From Rhizobium sp. ASV20 (GTDB taxonomy: Bacteria; Pseudomonadota; Alphaproteobacteria; Rhizobiales; Rhizobiaceae): a DNA stretch of 64,000 nucleotides. Location: contig NZ_JAELTU010000001.1 of the NCBI RefSeq assembly GCF_016429015.1, positions 62,001-126,000 of the forward strand, written 5' to 3'. Under the pieces are notes generated by a model. The model was not told the origin of the DNA. It saw nothing but the letters and a program-made list of their open reading frames with translations, and made no database searches. This document shows, one piece after another, positions 44,001 to 54,463 of this stretch (the first letter of the stretch is position 1; each line of letters opens with the position of its first letter). Made by a program: the position numbers and the translations under genes.

Positions 44001-45263
44001 ATGCAGGATCATCGTGTTGTCGTTGTCGGAGGCGGTTTCGGCGGAGTACAGGTCGTCAACGACCTGAAAGGCGCGCCCGTCCGCATAACGATGATCGACC
44101 GGCGCAATCACCACCTGTTTCAGCCGCTTCTCTATCAGGTCGCAACCACCTTGCTCGCCACGTCGGAGATCGCGTGGCCGATCCGCAATTTCTTCCGGGA
44201 CAGGCCGGAAGTGACGACGCTGCTTGCCGAAGTCGTCGGCGTCGACACCGAGGCGCGTGAGGTGCTGCTGAAGAGCGGACAACGGATCCCCTACGATACT
44301 CTTGTCTTGGCCACCGGCGCGACCCATGCCTATTTCGGCCACGACGAATGGGAGCCGGTAGCGCCAGGATTGAAGACGCTCGAAGATGCGACAACCATCC
44401 GTCGCCGCGTGCTGCTGGCCTTCGAGCAGGCGGAGATGGAAACAGATCCCGCCATTCGCGAGGCGCTCCTGACCTTCGTCATCGTCGGGGCAGGGCCGAC
44501 CGGGGTGGAGCTGGCCGGGATCATCTCGGAACTGGCAAGGACCACCTTGCCGAAGGAGTTCCGCAATATCGATACGAGCAAGGCCAAGATCATTCTCGTC
44601 GAAGCCGGCGCAAGGGTGCTGGCGGCTTTCGCGGAGGATCTTTCGGACTACGCGCGCCGGGAGCTGGAATCGCATGGTGTCGACCTGCGCTTCGGCAAGC
44701 CGGTGACGTCGTGCACGGCTGAGGGCGTTACGATCGGCGATGTTTTCGTGCCGTGCCGGACCATCGTCTGGGCAGCGGGTGTGGAGGCATCGCCGGCAGC
44801 GAAATGGCTGGATATCCCCGCAGACCGCGCTGGCCGAGCTGTGGTCGACAAGGATTTACGGGCACCCGGCAAGGGGGACGTTTTCGTGATCGGCGATACG
44901 GCCGCCGTCCTGCGTGATGATGGTAGCCCGGTGCCGGGGATCGCTCCGGCCGCCAAGCAGCAGGGAGCCTATGTCGCCAAGGTGATCAAGGCGAAGCTGG
45001 CCGGCAAACCCGCTCCCAGACCGTTCCACTACCGCCATCAGGGCAGCCTTGCGACGATCGGCAAGAGCGCTGCGATCATCGATTTCGGCTGGCTGAAACT
45101 AAGAGGATGGATCGCGTGGTGGGTGTGGGGCCTAGCCCACATCTACTTCCTGATCGGCGTGCGCTGGCGCATCGCGGTCGCCTGGAGCTGGCTGTGGATC
45201 TACATCAGCCGGCAGCACAGCGCCCGGCTGATCACGCAAAGGGAAACGATGCGCGAGGACTAG
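44001..45263 (+). CDS. NADH dehydrogenase type II-like FAD oxidoreductase
   Basis: 420-aa pyridine nucleotide-disulfide-family flavoprotein resembling Ndh-2. The FAD motif VVVGGGFGGVQVVNDL is at the N-terminus, followed by HHLFQPLLYQVATTLLATSE typical of Ndh. The NADH motif is FVIVGAGPTGVELAG, and DVFVIGDTA is the second FAD motif. The last 70 residues carry a Trp-rich hydrophobic stretch likely to attach it to the membrane. It would pass electrons from NADH to quinone without pumping protons. A strong terminator follows. Confidence 0.87.
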   Translation: MQDHRVVVVGGGFGGVQVVNDLKGAPVRITMIDRRNHHLFQPLLYQVATTLLATSEIAWPIRNFFRDRPEVTTLLAEVVGVDTEAREVLLKSGQRIPYDTLVLATGATHAYFGHDEWEPVAPGLKTLEDATTIRRRVLLAFEQAEMETDPAIREALLTFVIVGAGPTGVELAGIISELARTTLPKEFRNIDTSKAKIILVEAGARVLAAFAEDLSDYARRELESHGVDLRFGKPVTSCTAEGVTIGDVFVPCRTIVWAAGVEASPAAKWLDIPADRAGRAVVDKDLRAPGKGDVFVIGDTAAVLRDDGSPVPGIAPAAKQQGAYVAKVIKAKLAGKPAPRPFHYRHQGSLATIGKSAAIIDFGWLKLRGWIAWWVWGLAHIYFLIGVRWRIAVAWSWLWIYISRQHSARLITQRETMRED

Positions 45264-45270
45264 GAAAAAG

Positions 45271-45302
45271 GGCGGCGTCCAATGCGGACGCCGCCCTTTT
45301 TT
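45271..45302. terminator. Bidirectional terminator between Ndh-like and alcohol dehydrogenase genes
   Basis: Stem GGGCGGCGTCC / GGACGCCGCCC (11 bp, perfect) with loop AATGC, flanked by AAAAA on the left and TTTTTT on the right. It can stop transcription from both converging genes. Confidence 0.92.
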
Positions 45303-45305
45303 CAC

Positions 45306-46349
45306 TTAGGCCAGGGATGCGATGTCGATGACGAAGCGGTAGCGGACGTCGCTCTTCAGCACGCGCTCATAGGCTTCGTTGATCTGCTGGATGCTGATCT
45401 TCTCGATCTCGGAGACGATGTTGTGCTCGCCGCAGAAGTCGAGCATCTCCTGGGTTTCCTTGATCGAGCCGATCATGGAGCCGGAAAGGCTGCGGCGACC
45501 TGGGATCAGCGAGAAGGCATGGACCGGAACCGGATGCTCGGGCGCACCGACGACGACCATGCTGCCGTCGAACTTCAACAGGCCGAGATAGGCGTTCCAG
45601 TCGACGGCGATGCCGACCGTCATGATGATCAGGTCGAACGTGCCGGCGAGCTTCGTGAAGGTCTCGGCATCGCTGGTCGCGTAGTAATGGTCGGCGCCGA
45701 TCTTGAGACCGTCTTCCTTCTTCGACAGCGTCTGGCTGAGAACGGTGACATCGGCCCCCATGGCATGTGCCAGCTTGACGCCCATGTGGCCGAGGCCGCC
45801 CATGCCGACGATCGCAACCTTCTTGCCGGGGCCTGCCTTCCAGTGGCGGAGCGGCGAATAGAGCGTGATACCGGCGCAAAGCAGCGGAGCGCCGGCGTCG
45901 AGCGGGATATTGTCGGGGAAGGAGAGGACATAGCCTTCCTTGACGACGATGCTGTCGGAATAGCCGCCATAGGTCGGCGTCTCGCCGTCGGCTTCGACGT
46001 CATTATAGGTCTGAACGACGCCGGGCATGTAGTGCTCGTAGTCCAGGTCGCGCGTGGCGCAGGTCGTGCAGGAATTGACGAAGCAGCCGACGCCGACGCG
46101 ATCGCCGACCTTGAACTTCGTCACCTTCGAACCGACGGCGGTTACCACGCCGGCGACTTCGTGGCCCGGCACCATCGGGTATCTCGAATTGCCCCATTCG
46201 TTGCGAGCCTGGTGGATGTCGGAGTGACAGACACCGCAATATTGGACGGAGATGACGACGTCGTCCTCGTTCGGATTGCGGCGCTCGAAAGTGAAGGGGG
46301 TGAGCGGCTTGGACGCGTCGGTCGCGGCATAACCCTTTGCGATAGGCAT
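45306..46349 (-). CDS. Zinc-type NAD(P)-dependent alcohol dehydrogenase (YahK/CAD-like)
   Basis: 347-aa medium-chain dehydrogenase reducing aldehydes. Catalytic zinc ligands lie in [17 protein letters not shown] and [12 protein letters not shown]; the Rossmann motif is [19 protein letters not shown]. At the structural zinc loop only two cysteines remain ([10 protein letters not shown]); the third and fourth expected cysteines of the YahK-type motif are absent. It is divergent from an AraC regulator across a 200-base region with repeated motifs, like the YqhC-YqhD pair. Confidence 0.87.
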   Translation of the reverse strand: MPIAKGYAATDASKPLTPFTFERRNPNEDDVVISVQYCGVCHSDIHQARNEWGNSRYPMVPGHEVAGVVTAVGSKVTKFKVGDRVGVGCFVNSCTTCATRDLDYEHYMPGVVQTYNDVEADGETPTYGGYSDSIVVKEGYVLSFPDNIPLDAGAPLLCAGITLYSPLRHWKAGPGKKVAIVGMGGLGHMGVKLAHAMGADVTVLSQTLSKKEDGLKIGADHYYATSDAETFTKLAGTFDLIIMTVGIAVDWNAYLGLLKFDGSMVVVGAPEHPVPVHAFSLIPGRRSLSGSMIGSIKETQEMLDFCGEHNIVSEIEKISIQQINEAYERVLKSDVRYRFVIDIASLA

Positions 46350-46433
46350 GGGAGATTTCCTTGTTTCTAGGAGGAGGTCGGAGTGAAATTGGGATGGCTG
46401 ACTATGCAATGGGAAAAGGCCGAAGCGTTAGAG

Positions 46434-46496
46434 CGATCCTGCAAGCTTTATGTACGATCCTGCGAATCTAATTGCGTAGCGGGACTTTCAGGATCG
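46434..46496. promoter_or_regulatory. AraC-type direct and inverted repeats
   Basis: CGATCCTGC occurs at 46434-46442 and 46455-46463, 21 bp apart (two helical turns), and an inverted CAGGATCG lies at 46489-46496. Direct repeats at this spacing are what AraC proteins bind. They lie in the divergent promoter region of the dehydrogenase and AraC genes. Confidence 0.55.
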
Positions 46497-46549
46497 AGCA
46501 GCGTTACCTAGATAGATGTCGATATCCGCTCAGATACAGTTGGTTGCGC

Positions 46550-47461
46550 ATGACACTGCCTTTCAATCCCAATCAGGAACTCGCATCGATCGTTGCACGT
46601 TTCGCCACGGGAGACGGGGAACACTTCACACCGATAGATAGTCTTCATCTCTATCGACAGTCCGCTGCGACCGTTTGGCAGCATGGAGCCTACCGGCCCT
46701 GCTTTGCCGTCGTGGTCCAGGGCCGCAAGAGCCTGACGATCGGTGCGGAGACCTATCACTACGGCGTCGGCGAATATATTTTGACTGCGCTCGACCTGCC
46801 GGTTTCGACGCAAGTGACCAATGTCGGCAGCGATACGCCCTATCTTTGCTTCGGCATGGCGCTCGACAGTGAACGCTTGAAGGAGCTGCTGTCGCGCGTC
46901 AGCGTTCCGCGCCAAGCGCTGACTGCCGAGCCTGTGCGTGGCATTGCTGTCAATGCTGCCTCGCCGGAGCTGCTGGATGCCTCGCTGCGACTGCTTCGAT
47001 TGCTTGATCGGCCCGAAGATATTCCAGCCATGGCGCCATTGATCGAGCAGGAAATCCTCTATCGCCTGCTGACCGGTCCGAACGGTCCCCGGCTGCTGCA
47101 GATCGCCATGGCGGAAAGCCAGAGCAACAGGGTGGCGCGCGCTGTTGCCTGGCTTCGCGGCAACTATACGCAGCCGCTACGCATCGAAGAGCTGGCCGAG
47201 CGCGTCGGCATGAGCGTTTCCTCGCTGCATCACCATTTCAAGACCGTGACCGCTCTGTCGCCGATGCAGTATCAAAAGCAGCTTCGGCTGCATGAGGCAC
47301 GGCGGCTGATGATCGTAGAACAGCTCGATGTCGGATCGGCCGGCCATCGTGTCGGCTATCAGAGCCCTTCGCAATTCAGCCGGGAATACAGCCGTCTCTA
47401 CGGTCTGCCGCCGCTGAAGGATGTCGAAGCCATGCGCAATAGCGTGCTCGCGGCCGAGTAG
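46550..47461 (+). CDS. AraC family regulator with AraC_N domain
   Basis: 303-aa regulator. The N-terminal about 180 residues are the AraC_N cupin domain (HLYRQSAATVWQHGAYRPCF, VVVQGRKSLTIGAETYHYG). The C-terminal double HTH has RIEELAERVGMSVSSLHHHF and VGYQSPSQFSREYSRLYG. This type (YqhC-like) activates aldehyde or alcohol dehydrogenases in response to aldehydes, matching the divergent dehydrogenase. ATG 46550 starts the conserved domain. Confidence 0.88.
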   Translation: MTLPFNPNQELASIVARFATGDGEHFTPIDSLHLYRQSAATVWQHGAYRPCFAVVVQGRKSLTIGAETYHYGVGEYILTALDLPVSTQVTNVGSDTPYLCFGMALDSERLKELLSRVSVPRQALTAEPVRGIAVNAASPELLDASLRLLRLLDRPEDIPAMAPLIEQEILYRLLTGPNGPRLLQIAMAESQSNRVARAVAWLRGNYTQPLRIEELAERVGMSVSSLHHHFKTVTALSPMQYQKQLRLHEARRLMIVEQLDVGSAGHRVGYQSPSQFSREYSRLYGLPPLKDVEAMRNSVLAAE

Positions 47462-47480
47462 GTCTCGGGGTCAACGGGAG

Positions 47481-47972
47481 TTAGCTGATAGGCGCGTTGC
47501 AGCTGCCGCCATTCCAGGTGTAGCTCGGAGCGGTGTCCTGCGGTCCCCATAGACCCTCGAAACGATGATAGCCCGCATCGAAGCGGATTGTCAGAGATCC
47601 CATTCCGTATTTATCGAACCAGCGCAGCGTTCGTATCTTGCCGGGTTTCGTTCCGATTTCCGAGAGAGTGCCGACCGTGGTGTTGCCATCGTCGTTGAAA
47701 CGATAAGTCCCTGATAGGTGACCTTCTGCATCAGCCTGGAGCGAGGTTTCCACATCGACCAGCCGGTCGCTGGAGAGGAGCTTGCCGCAATAGTGGCCGG
47801 CCGGCCGGGCGAGGGACTTGGACGCAGCGTCTACCGGTATCGGTAGATGATATAGTCCGATTGCAAGGCAGATCCCGACGATTTGAGCGATTGCCCGGTC
47901 TTTGCCGTTCTTCAGGTTTCCATCGCGCCGCGCCGGCGACATGTTGTCTGAGGGATTGACTACGGGCTTCAT
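47481..47972 (-). CDS. Hypothetical exported or membrane-anchored protein
   Basis: 163-aa protein not recognised. A hydrophobic segment at about 30-48 (IAQIVGICLAIGLYHLP) after a charged start acts as a signal anchor or uncleaved signal. The remaining part (about 55-163) is beta-rich with repeated Gly, Thr and Asp (HLSGTYRFNDDGNTT, MGSLTIRFDAGYHRFEGLWG). Two cysteines (HYCGK near 61 and GGSCNAP near 157) could form a disulfide. A second ATG 30 bases downstream is possible. Confidence 0.6.
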   Translation of the reverse strand: MKPVVNPSDNMSPARRDGNLKNGKDRAIAQIVGICLAIGLYHLPIPVDAASKSLARPAGHYCGKLLSSDRLVDVETSLQADAEGHLSGTYRFNDDGNTTVGTLSEIGTKPGKIRTLRWFDKYGMGSLTIRFDAGYHRFEGLWGPQDTAPSYTWNGGSCNAPIS

Positions 47973-48078
47973 CAGAAAATCTCGTCAGCGATGGAGGGGC
48001 CGACATGGTCTATCCGCTGTGTGTTCCCCATGACAAGCGCTCTGCATATTTTTAGCGCAGTGCAACAACGAATTCCGC

Positions 48079-48134
48079 TTGACGACCGTTTCGAGGTGCT
48101 ACATAACGCTTCACGAACCGTACCGTACGGTACG
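48079..48134 (+). promoter_or_regulatory. Promoter and operator of the TetR-ilvC unit
   Basis: TTGACG (48079-48084), a 17-base spacer and CATAAC (48102-48107) form a plausible promoter. Immediately downstream, CGTACCGTACGGTACG (48119-48134) is a perfect 16-bp palindrome 18 bases before the TetR GTG. Its position suggests repression by blocking early elongation. Confidence 0.6.
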
Positions 48135-48151
48135 CATTTGGGAGTAGCATC

Positions 48152-49866
<1,715 letters not shown>

Positions 49867-49890
49867 GCTTTCAGCATCGTCTGAAGGGAG

Positions 49891-49923
49891 GGCCGGGGCG
49901 AAAGCTCCGGCCTTTCTATTTTC
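49891..49923 (+). terminator. Terminator after ilvC
   Basis: Stem GGCCGG / CCGGCC (49891-49896 and 49907-49912), extended inward by GC/GC across a G/T pair around a GAAA tetraloop, followed by TTTCTATTTT. It overlaps the last bases of the convergent methyltransferase gene. Confidence 0.82.
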
Positions 49924-50503
49924 GGGCGGTCATATAGAGCCATCGTGTCGGCTCGCCGTCGAAGCCGCCACCGTCGGCTTCGGTCATGGCGACGATCCTC
50001 CATCCTGCGGCGCTCAGCTTGTCTTCAAGCCATGCGGCGGACGGATAGTTGTAATAGCGCCCGAACTTGTCGTGTCCCTCTGCTTCCCCGGCCTTGAAGC
50101 TTGCGTGGAAGATGCCGCCGGTCTTCAGAGCTTGCAGAATGCGACTGAAGACATCCGGTAGAGTCGAGCGCGGCACATGCAGGAGGCTTGCTTCCGCCCA
50201 GATGCCATCAAAAGCGCTATCGGAATCCAAGGTTTCGAAGCGCATGATTCGAACCGGCTTACCGATGCGTTTTTCGGCTTCTCTGGCGAGTTCGGCAGAG
50301 CCGTCCGTGGGCGTGATATCGAAGCCGCGCGAGAGCATGTAGGCGGCATCCTGGCCGCCGCCGCAACCGAGTTCGAGGATAGATGCGCCGGCCGGCAGGG
50401 CGTCGAGAAAGGCATCCAGCCGCTTTCTCGGCAGGTTGCGGTCGCGCGCGGCATAGAGGGTCGCGTTGTCGGTGTAGAAAGACGATGTCGGGTCGGTGCT
50501 CAT
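49916..50503 (-). CDS. Class I SAM-dependent methyltransferase
   Basis: 195-aa methyltransferase. The SAM-binding motif I is SILELGCGGGQDAAYML, followed by FDITPTDGSAELAREA and DGIWAEASLLHVPRSTL. It resembles the small tellurite-resistance/UbiE-like group (TehB-like), without enough to assign a substrate. It is divergent from the aminotransferase gene and convergent with ilvC. Confidence 0.82.
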   Translation of the reverse strand: MSTDPTSSFYTDNATLYAARDRNLPRKRLDAFLDALPAGASILELGCGGGQDAAYMLSRGFDITPTDGSAELAREAEKRIGKPVRIMRFETLDSDSAFDGIWAEASLLHVPRSTLPDVFSRILQALKTGGIFHASFKAGEAEGHDKFGRYYNYPSAAWLEDKLSAAGWRIVAMTEADGGGFDGEPTRWLYMTARK

Positions 50504-50661
50504 GCGTATTGTCGCTCACTTCTCTTCAATGGAGACGTGCAGTGCTATCGGGAAAGATGGCGAATATCCGGCGCGGTTGAAACAAATTAGGTCAGCATTG
50601 TTGACTTATCTTTTGTTGCGTGATCTTGTGCCAGAAAGACCAAAAATTACGAGGAAGCCCC

Positions 50662-51891
50662 ATGTTGAATTGGGAAAATATCTTTGCGACGCGCTCGAGC
50701 CGTATGCGCGCCTCCGAAATTCGCGAATTGCTGAAGCTGCTGGAGCGGCCGGATATCATCTCGTTCGCCGGCGGCATTCCCGATCCCGCATTGTTTCCGG
50801 ATGCGGAATTCAAGCAGGCCTATGCCCATATCTTTTCCGGTCCGACGGTGAATGCGGCGCTGCAATATTCGGTCAGCGAAGGCTACAAGCCGCTGCGCGA
50901 ATGGCTTGTTGGCCAGATGGGTGCGCTCGGCATTCCCTGCGAGCTCGAAAACGTCTTCATCGTTTCCGGTTCGCAGCAGGGGCTCGATTACCTAGGCAAG
51001 CTCTTCCTGTCGCCGAACGATACCGCACTTGTGACCGCGCCGACCTATCTCGGAGCGCTGCAGGCGTTCAATGCCTATGAGCCGACCTATGATCAACTGA
51101 CGCCGAACGGCAACCGCACGCCAGACTCTTACAGCGCCGCCGCTGCGAAGGCCGGCGGCAAGGTCAAATTCGCCTATCTCTCGGCCGACTTTGCCAATCC
51201 GACTGGCGAGACCGTCGACCTGGCCGGTCGCGAAAAGCTGCTCGATCTTGCCGAGGAACTGGATATCGCCGTCATCGAGGACGCTGCCTATCAATCGCTG
51301 CGCTATGACGGCGAGCCGGTCGCGCCGATCCTGGCGCTGGAAATCGCGCGTAAGGGTAATATCAACGATACGCGTACGATCTATTGCGGCAGCTTTTCCA
51401 AGACCTTGGCGCCTGGGCTTCGTGTCGGCTTCGTCGTTGCCAATGCGCCGGTCATTCGCAAACTGGTCCTGATGAAGCAGGCGGCCGATCTGCATTCCTC
51501 GACGATCAACCAGATTGCCATCCATCAGGTCGCCGAGCGTGGTTTCGATGCGCAGGTCGCCAAGGTCCGTAAGGCCTATAGCCATCGTCGTGACTGTATG
51601 CTGGCGGCGCTCGCCAAGTACATGCCGGACGGCGTCAGCTGGACGAAACCGCAGGGCGGCATGTTCGTTTGGATCACGCTGCCCAAAGGCATGGACGGCG
51701 CCAAACTGCTGGCAAAGTCGCTTGAAACCGCCAAGGTCGCTTTCGTACCCGGCCAGGCCTTTTTTGCAGACGGCACCGGCGCGAACACCTTCCGCGTCAG
51801 CTTCTCCTGCGCCAATGAAGGGATGATCGAGGAAGGCATATCGCGGCTCGGCAAGTTGATTGTCGGAGAGATCGGGGCGATGGCGGCTTAG
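50662..51891 (+). CDS. PLP-dependent aminotransferase (2-aminoadipate aminotransferase/LysN type)
   Basis: 409-aa fold-type I aminotransferase without an N-terminal GntR domain. SFAGGIPDPALFPDAEF is the conserved start, NVFIVSGSQQGLDYL and AYLSADFANPTGE line the PLP site, and the PLP lysine is in YCGSFSKTLAPGLRVGF. It transaminates aromatic, branched or aminoadipate-like amino acids. A degenerate duplicate of its last about 18 codons lies 1.3 kb downstream. Confidence 0.88.
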   Translation: MLNWENIFATRSSRMRASEIRELLKLLERPDIISFAGGIPDPALFPDAEFKQAYAHIFSGPTVNAALQYSVSEGYKPLREWLVGQMGALGIPCELENVFIVSGSQQGLDYLGKLFLSPNDTALVTAPTYLGALQAFNAYEPTYDQLTPNGNRTPDSYSAAAAKAGGKVKFAYLSADFANPTGETVDLAGREKLLDLAEELDIAVIEDAAYQSLRYDGEPVAPILALEIARKGNINDTRTIYCGSFSKTLAPGLRVGFVVANAPVIRKLVLMKQAADLHSSTINQIAIHQVAERGFDAQVAKVRKAYSHRRDCMLAALAKYMPDGVSWTKPQGGMFVWITLPKGMDGAKLLAKSLETAKVAFVPGQAFFADGTGANTFRVSFSCANEGMIEEGISRLGKLIVGEIGAMAA

Positions 51892-51904
51892 GCCGCTACG
51901 CCAT

Positions 51905-51975
51905 CCTTCTTCACTCCGCGAATATGACCCGATCAGCGAAAGGTCGTTCTCACCTGGACGGTTGCTGGCGGTAGC
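51905..51975 (-). pseudogene. Remnant of the aldo/keto reductase 3' end
   Basis: The minus strand here encodes TASNRPGENDLSLIG, matching the end of the intact aldo/keto reductase (TASDRLSDADLSLIG) that terminates at 53231. At DNA level both share CCGATCAGCGAAAG. It follows the aminotransferase stop at the same distance and orientation as the intact gene follows the second tail copy, so this is a duplicated junction and not an independent gene. Confidence 0.7.
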
Positions 51976-52375
51976 CAACGTTTCCGGTGGCGTTTCGTAG
52001 AGATTCTACGGCGCTGCTCGCGATATCGACCGTGGCGGGGAAGTTGCCGGATATTGGCTCAAGCCTTATGGAAATGCTTGCCTGAATCGGGTGTTCGATC
52101 ACGTCCGGCTCATGCCATTCAGCCGCCGCTTTCCAAACATCTGAGCCAAAGTCAGGCGGAGATTGCACCTATTCCGCCTGCCCAAATTTCCCGAGCGACC
52201 CCTGTTCTCGCGGACCGTGCAGTCTTGTTCTGATTTCTATTTGCGGCTACTGTTTTCGCTGAGATGATATCTCAGGTTGCTGAATCGTCAGCTCCATCAG
52301 CTAGATGATAAATCACAACATATTGATATTGCTCTGATACTTGTGATTCGAGAATTAATCGATCTTGGGGGATTG
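51976..52375. other. Non-coding start of an AT-richer insert
   Basis: This stretch has no convincing gene, terminator or known repeat. Base composition falls towards 52260-52380, where runs such as ATTGATATTGCTCTGATAC appear, in contrast to the GC-rich neighbours. It belongs to the segment bracketed by duplicated gene tails. Confidence 0.5.
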
Positions 52376-53026
52376 ATGCTTTACGTTTGGGGGTCAGGCA
52401 CTAAAACCGTGGTCGCGGCGCAGGACATCGGGGTTCAACGCTGCGAGATATGTGAGAACGACCAGTCATACCGCGCGATGCTGACCTATCGCTACCGTCA
52501 CTTCTGGTATCTGATCCGCTTTGTGACCTCCCGCAAATACGCCGCCTACTGCAATCGTTGCAACAATGGTCACGTCATTGAACGTGCTGCCATTGCCGAC
52601 AAGCTCGCATCCGATCCCGTACCCTTTATGGATCGGCGCGGGTGGATGGTCGGTTTAGGCGCAATCGCCGCGCTTGTTGGTCTGGTGGTGTTGGTTGGGA
52701 TCCAGCATGATGGCGAGGTCGCAAAGATGTTGGCCGAACCCAAGGTTGGCGACATCTACGAGGCCGAGATCTCGAAAGTATCCTCGGGTTTCAGCAATCC
52801 GCATGTTTATGGCCTTTTGCGAATTGTCGGTATTGCCGATGGCAAGGCGACCTTCGAGATCGCACATAACGGTTATGATAAGAAGAAGAGCGCCTCAAAG
52901 GATTATAGAGAGGCAGCCTATAAGGTTGATGGCTATTTCGACACGGACGACACGGCGACCTATTCAGCCGATGAATTGAAGGCGCTTTACGACAAACGCA
53001 TCATCTATGACATTGATCGTCCCTGA
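52376..53026 (+). CDS. Hypothetical membrane protein with a zinc-ribbon-like N-terminus
   Basis: 216-aa protein of unknown function. Residues about 22-62 contain two CxxC pairs (CEICEND and YCNRCNNGH), a likely zinc ribbon. A membrane segment follows at about 87-107 (GLGAIAALVGLVVLVGI), then a soluble domain of about 105 residues rich in Lys, Asp and Tyr (KVGDIYEAEISKV, YKVDGYFDTDDTATYSADEL). The start follows GGGGGA. Lower GC than neighbours and the flanking duplicated tails suggest acquisition by insertion. Confidence 0.65.
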   Translation: MLYVWGSGTKTVVAAQDIGVQRCEICENDQSYRAMLTYRYRHFWYLIRFVTSRKYAAYCNRCNNGHVIERAAIADKLASDPVPFMDRRGWMVGLGAIAALVGLVVLVGIQHDGEVAKMLAEPKVGDIYEAEISKVSSGFSNPHVYGLLRIVGIADGKATFEIAHNGYDKKKSASKDYREAAYKVDGYFDTDDTATYSADELKALYDKRIIYDIDRP

Positions 53027-53149
53027 TTGCCGAGTATCGGGCGTGCTGCGAGACCACCAATCATAAACCTGCTCCCTTCCTCAAGAATTGACTGTTTTTG
53101 ATTTGCGGTTTCGTGGGCATGTATCTGCCCGGAAAGGGGTGCCGCGGCG

Positions 53150-53215
53150 ATGAAGCTATCTCAGACTCGGCAAGCTTGTTGTCGCTGAGATCGGTGCGAT
53201 GGCGGCCTGAGCCGC
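53150..53215 (+). pseudogene. Remnant of the aminotransferase 3' end
   Basis: Bases 53164-53221 match 51845-51902, the last codons of the aminotransferase plus following bases, at roughly four of five positions by eye. The decoded end is GKLVVAEIGAMAA-stop versus GKLIVGEIGAMAA-stop. A one-base change of frame upstream of GKL shows it is not functional. Confidence 0.75.
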
Positions 53216-53230
53216 CACGCCGCTTTTCAT

Positions 53231-54289
53231 CTACTTTGCCAGATGCGGGCCGATCAGCGAAAGATCGGCGTCGCTCAGGCGGTCGCTGGCCGTGTTGCGC
53301 TGGTGCCAATAGGGATACATCAGCGGAGGCAGGCTGACGTCATCGAGCCGCTTGCGCTCCTCCTCGGTCAGCTTCAATTCGGCACTGGCAAGATTATCCT
53401 TGAACTGCGCCTTATTGCGGCCGCCGACGATGACCGAGGTGACGCCCTTGCGGCCGATGAGCCAGGCGAGAGCTACCTGTGCCGCGGAGACGCCGCGGCC
53501 GTCGGCAACCTCCACCAGCGCGTCGACGATGTTCCAAAGGCGGTTCTCATCGCGGATCGGCGGTTCCGTCCAGCCGGCGAACTGACGCGTGCCCTCCGGC
53601 GTCGCCTGATTACGGCGATGCTTGCCAGACAGCAGGCCTGCGGCAAGCGGGCTCCAGACGAGGATGCCGAGGCCCTGGTCGATGCTGATGGGAACCAGCT
53701 CGTTTTCGGCGTCGCGGGCTTCCAGCGTATAGTGGATCTGCTGGCTGACGAAGCGTTCGCGCTTGTCGCGCTCGCTGACACCAAGCGCCTTCATGATGTG
53801 CCAGCCGGAGAAATTCGAGCAGCCGATGTAGCGGACCTTGCCCTGTCGGACCAAGGTGTCGAGCGCTTCCATCGTTTCTTCGAGAGGGGTCTGTCCGTCC
53901 CATTCATGCAGCTGATAGAGATCGATGACATCGGTCTTCATGCGCTTCAGACTGGCTTCGCAGGCCTGGATGAGATGCTGGCGGGAGGAGCCGACATCGT
54001 TGACGCCTGGACCCATCGGGAAGCGGGCCTTGGTAGCGATGAGCACGCCGTCTTTGCGTCGACCGCCGATGATCTCGCCGATGATTTCTTCCGAAGCGCC
54101 CTGCGAGTAGACATCGGCGGTATCGAGCAGGTTGACGCCGGCATCCAGGCACATGTCGACAAGTTTCTTTGCTTCCTTGACGCCGAGTTCGCCGGTGGCT
54201 TTTGCCCAACCCACGCCGCCGAAGGTCATGGTACCCATGGTGATGGTGGAAACTTTGAGGCCGGAGCGGCCAAGCAGGCGATATTCCAT
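53231..54289 (-). CDS. Aldo/keto reductase (YajO/AKR11-13 like)
   Basis: 352-aa NADPH-dependent reductase. It begins MEYRLLGRSGLKVSTITMGT; the catalytic Asp and Tyr are in LLDTADVYSQGASE, Lys in VLIATKARFPMG and His in DLYQLHEWDG. The C-terminal NADPH segment is VTSVIVGGRNKAQFKDNL. GGAGGAAAG precedes the ATG. Its 3' end also occurs as a remnant at 51905-51975. It is divergent from the ABC importer operon. Confidence 0.9.
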   Translation of the reverse strand: MEYRLLGRSGLKVSTITMGTMTFGGVGWAKATGELGVKEAKKLVDMCLDAGVNLLDTADVYSQGASEEIIGEIIGGRRKDGVLIATKARFPMGPGVNDVGSSRQHLIQACEASLKRMKTDVIDLYQLHEWDGQTPLEETMEALDTLVRQGKVRYIGCSNFSGWHIMKALGVSERDKRERFVSQQIHYTLEARDAENELVPISIDQGLGILVWSPLAAGLLSGKHRRNQATPEGTRQFAGWTEPPIRDENRLWNIVDALVEVADGRGVSAAQVALAWLIGRKGVTSVIVGGRNKAQFKDNLASAELKLTEEERKRLDDVSLPPLMYPYWHQRNTASDRLSDADLSLIGPHLAK

Positions 54290-54387
54290 AGATCTTTCCT
54301 CCTCGATCCCAATCTGAAATACGTGCATCAGGAAATAGTGCCTGATGACGACGGTCAAGATTCAATCATCATACCAAGGACAATCTG

Positions 54388-54416
54388 CTCAAATTCAACT
54401 GTCACAATCATGTTAA
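54388..54416 (+). promoter_or_regulatory. PHO-box-like sequence before the ABC importer operon
   Basis: CTGTCAC at 54399-54405 and ATGTTAA at 54410-54416 are repeated with the 11-bp period of PhoB boxes (consensus CTGTCAT twice with 4-base gaps). A weaker CTCAAAT sits at 54388-54394. The first unit matches 6 of 7 positions and the others are partial. This suggests phosphate control but is not strong on its own. Confidence 0.35.
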
Positions 54417-54463
54417 GCCGCGCGTCTAGAGAACCCTCCTACCACCCAGCCGAGGACGTTTTT

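Noticed and set aside
53243..54463. In-frame 407-codon extension of the ABC binding protein back through the aldo/keto reductase
   Set aside because: A signal peptide starts at 54464, and the extension is the antisense of a complete reductase with catalytic residues; the open frame is accidental.
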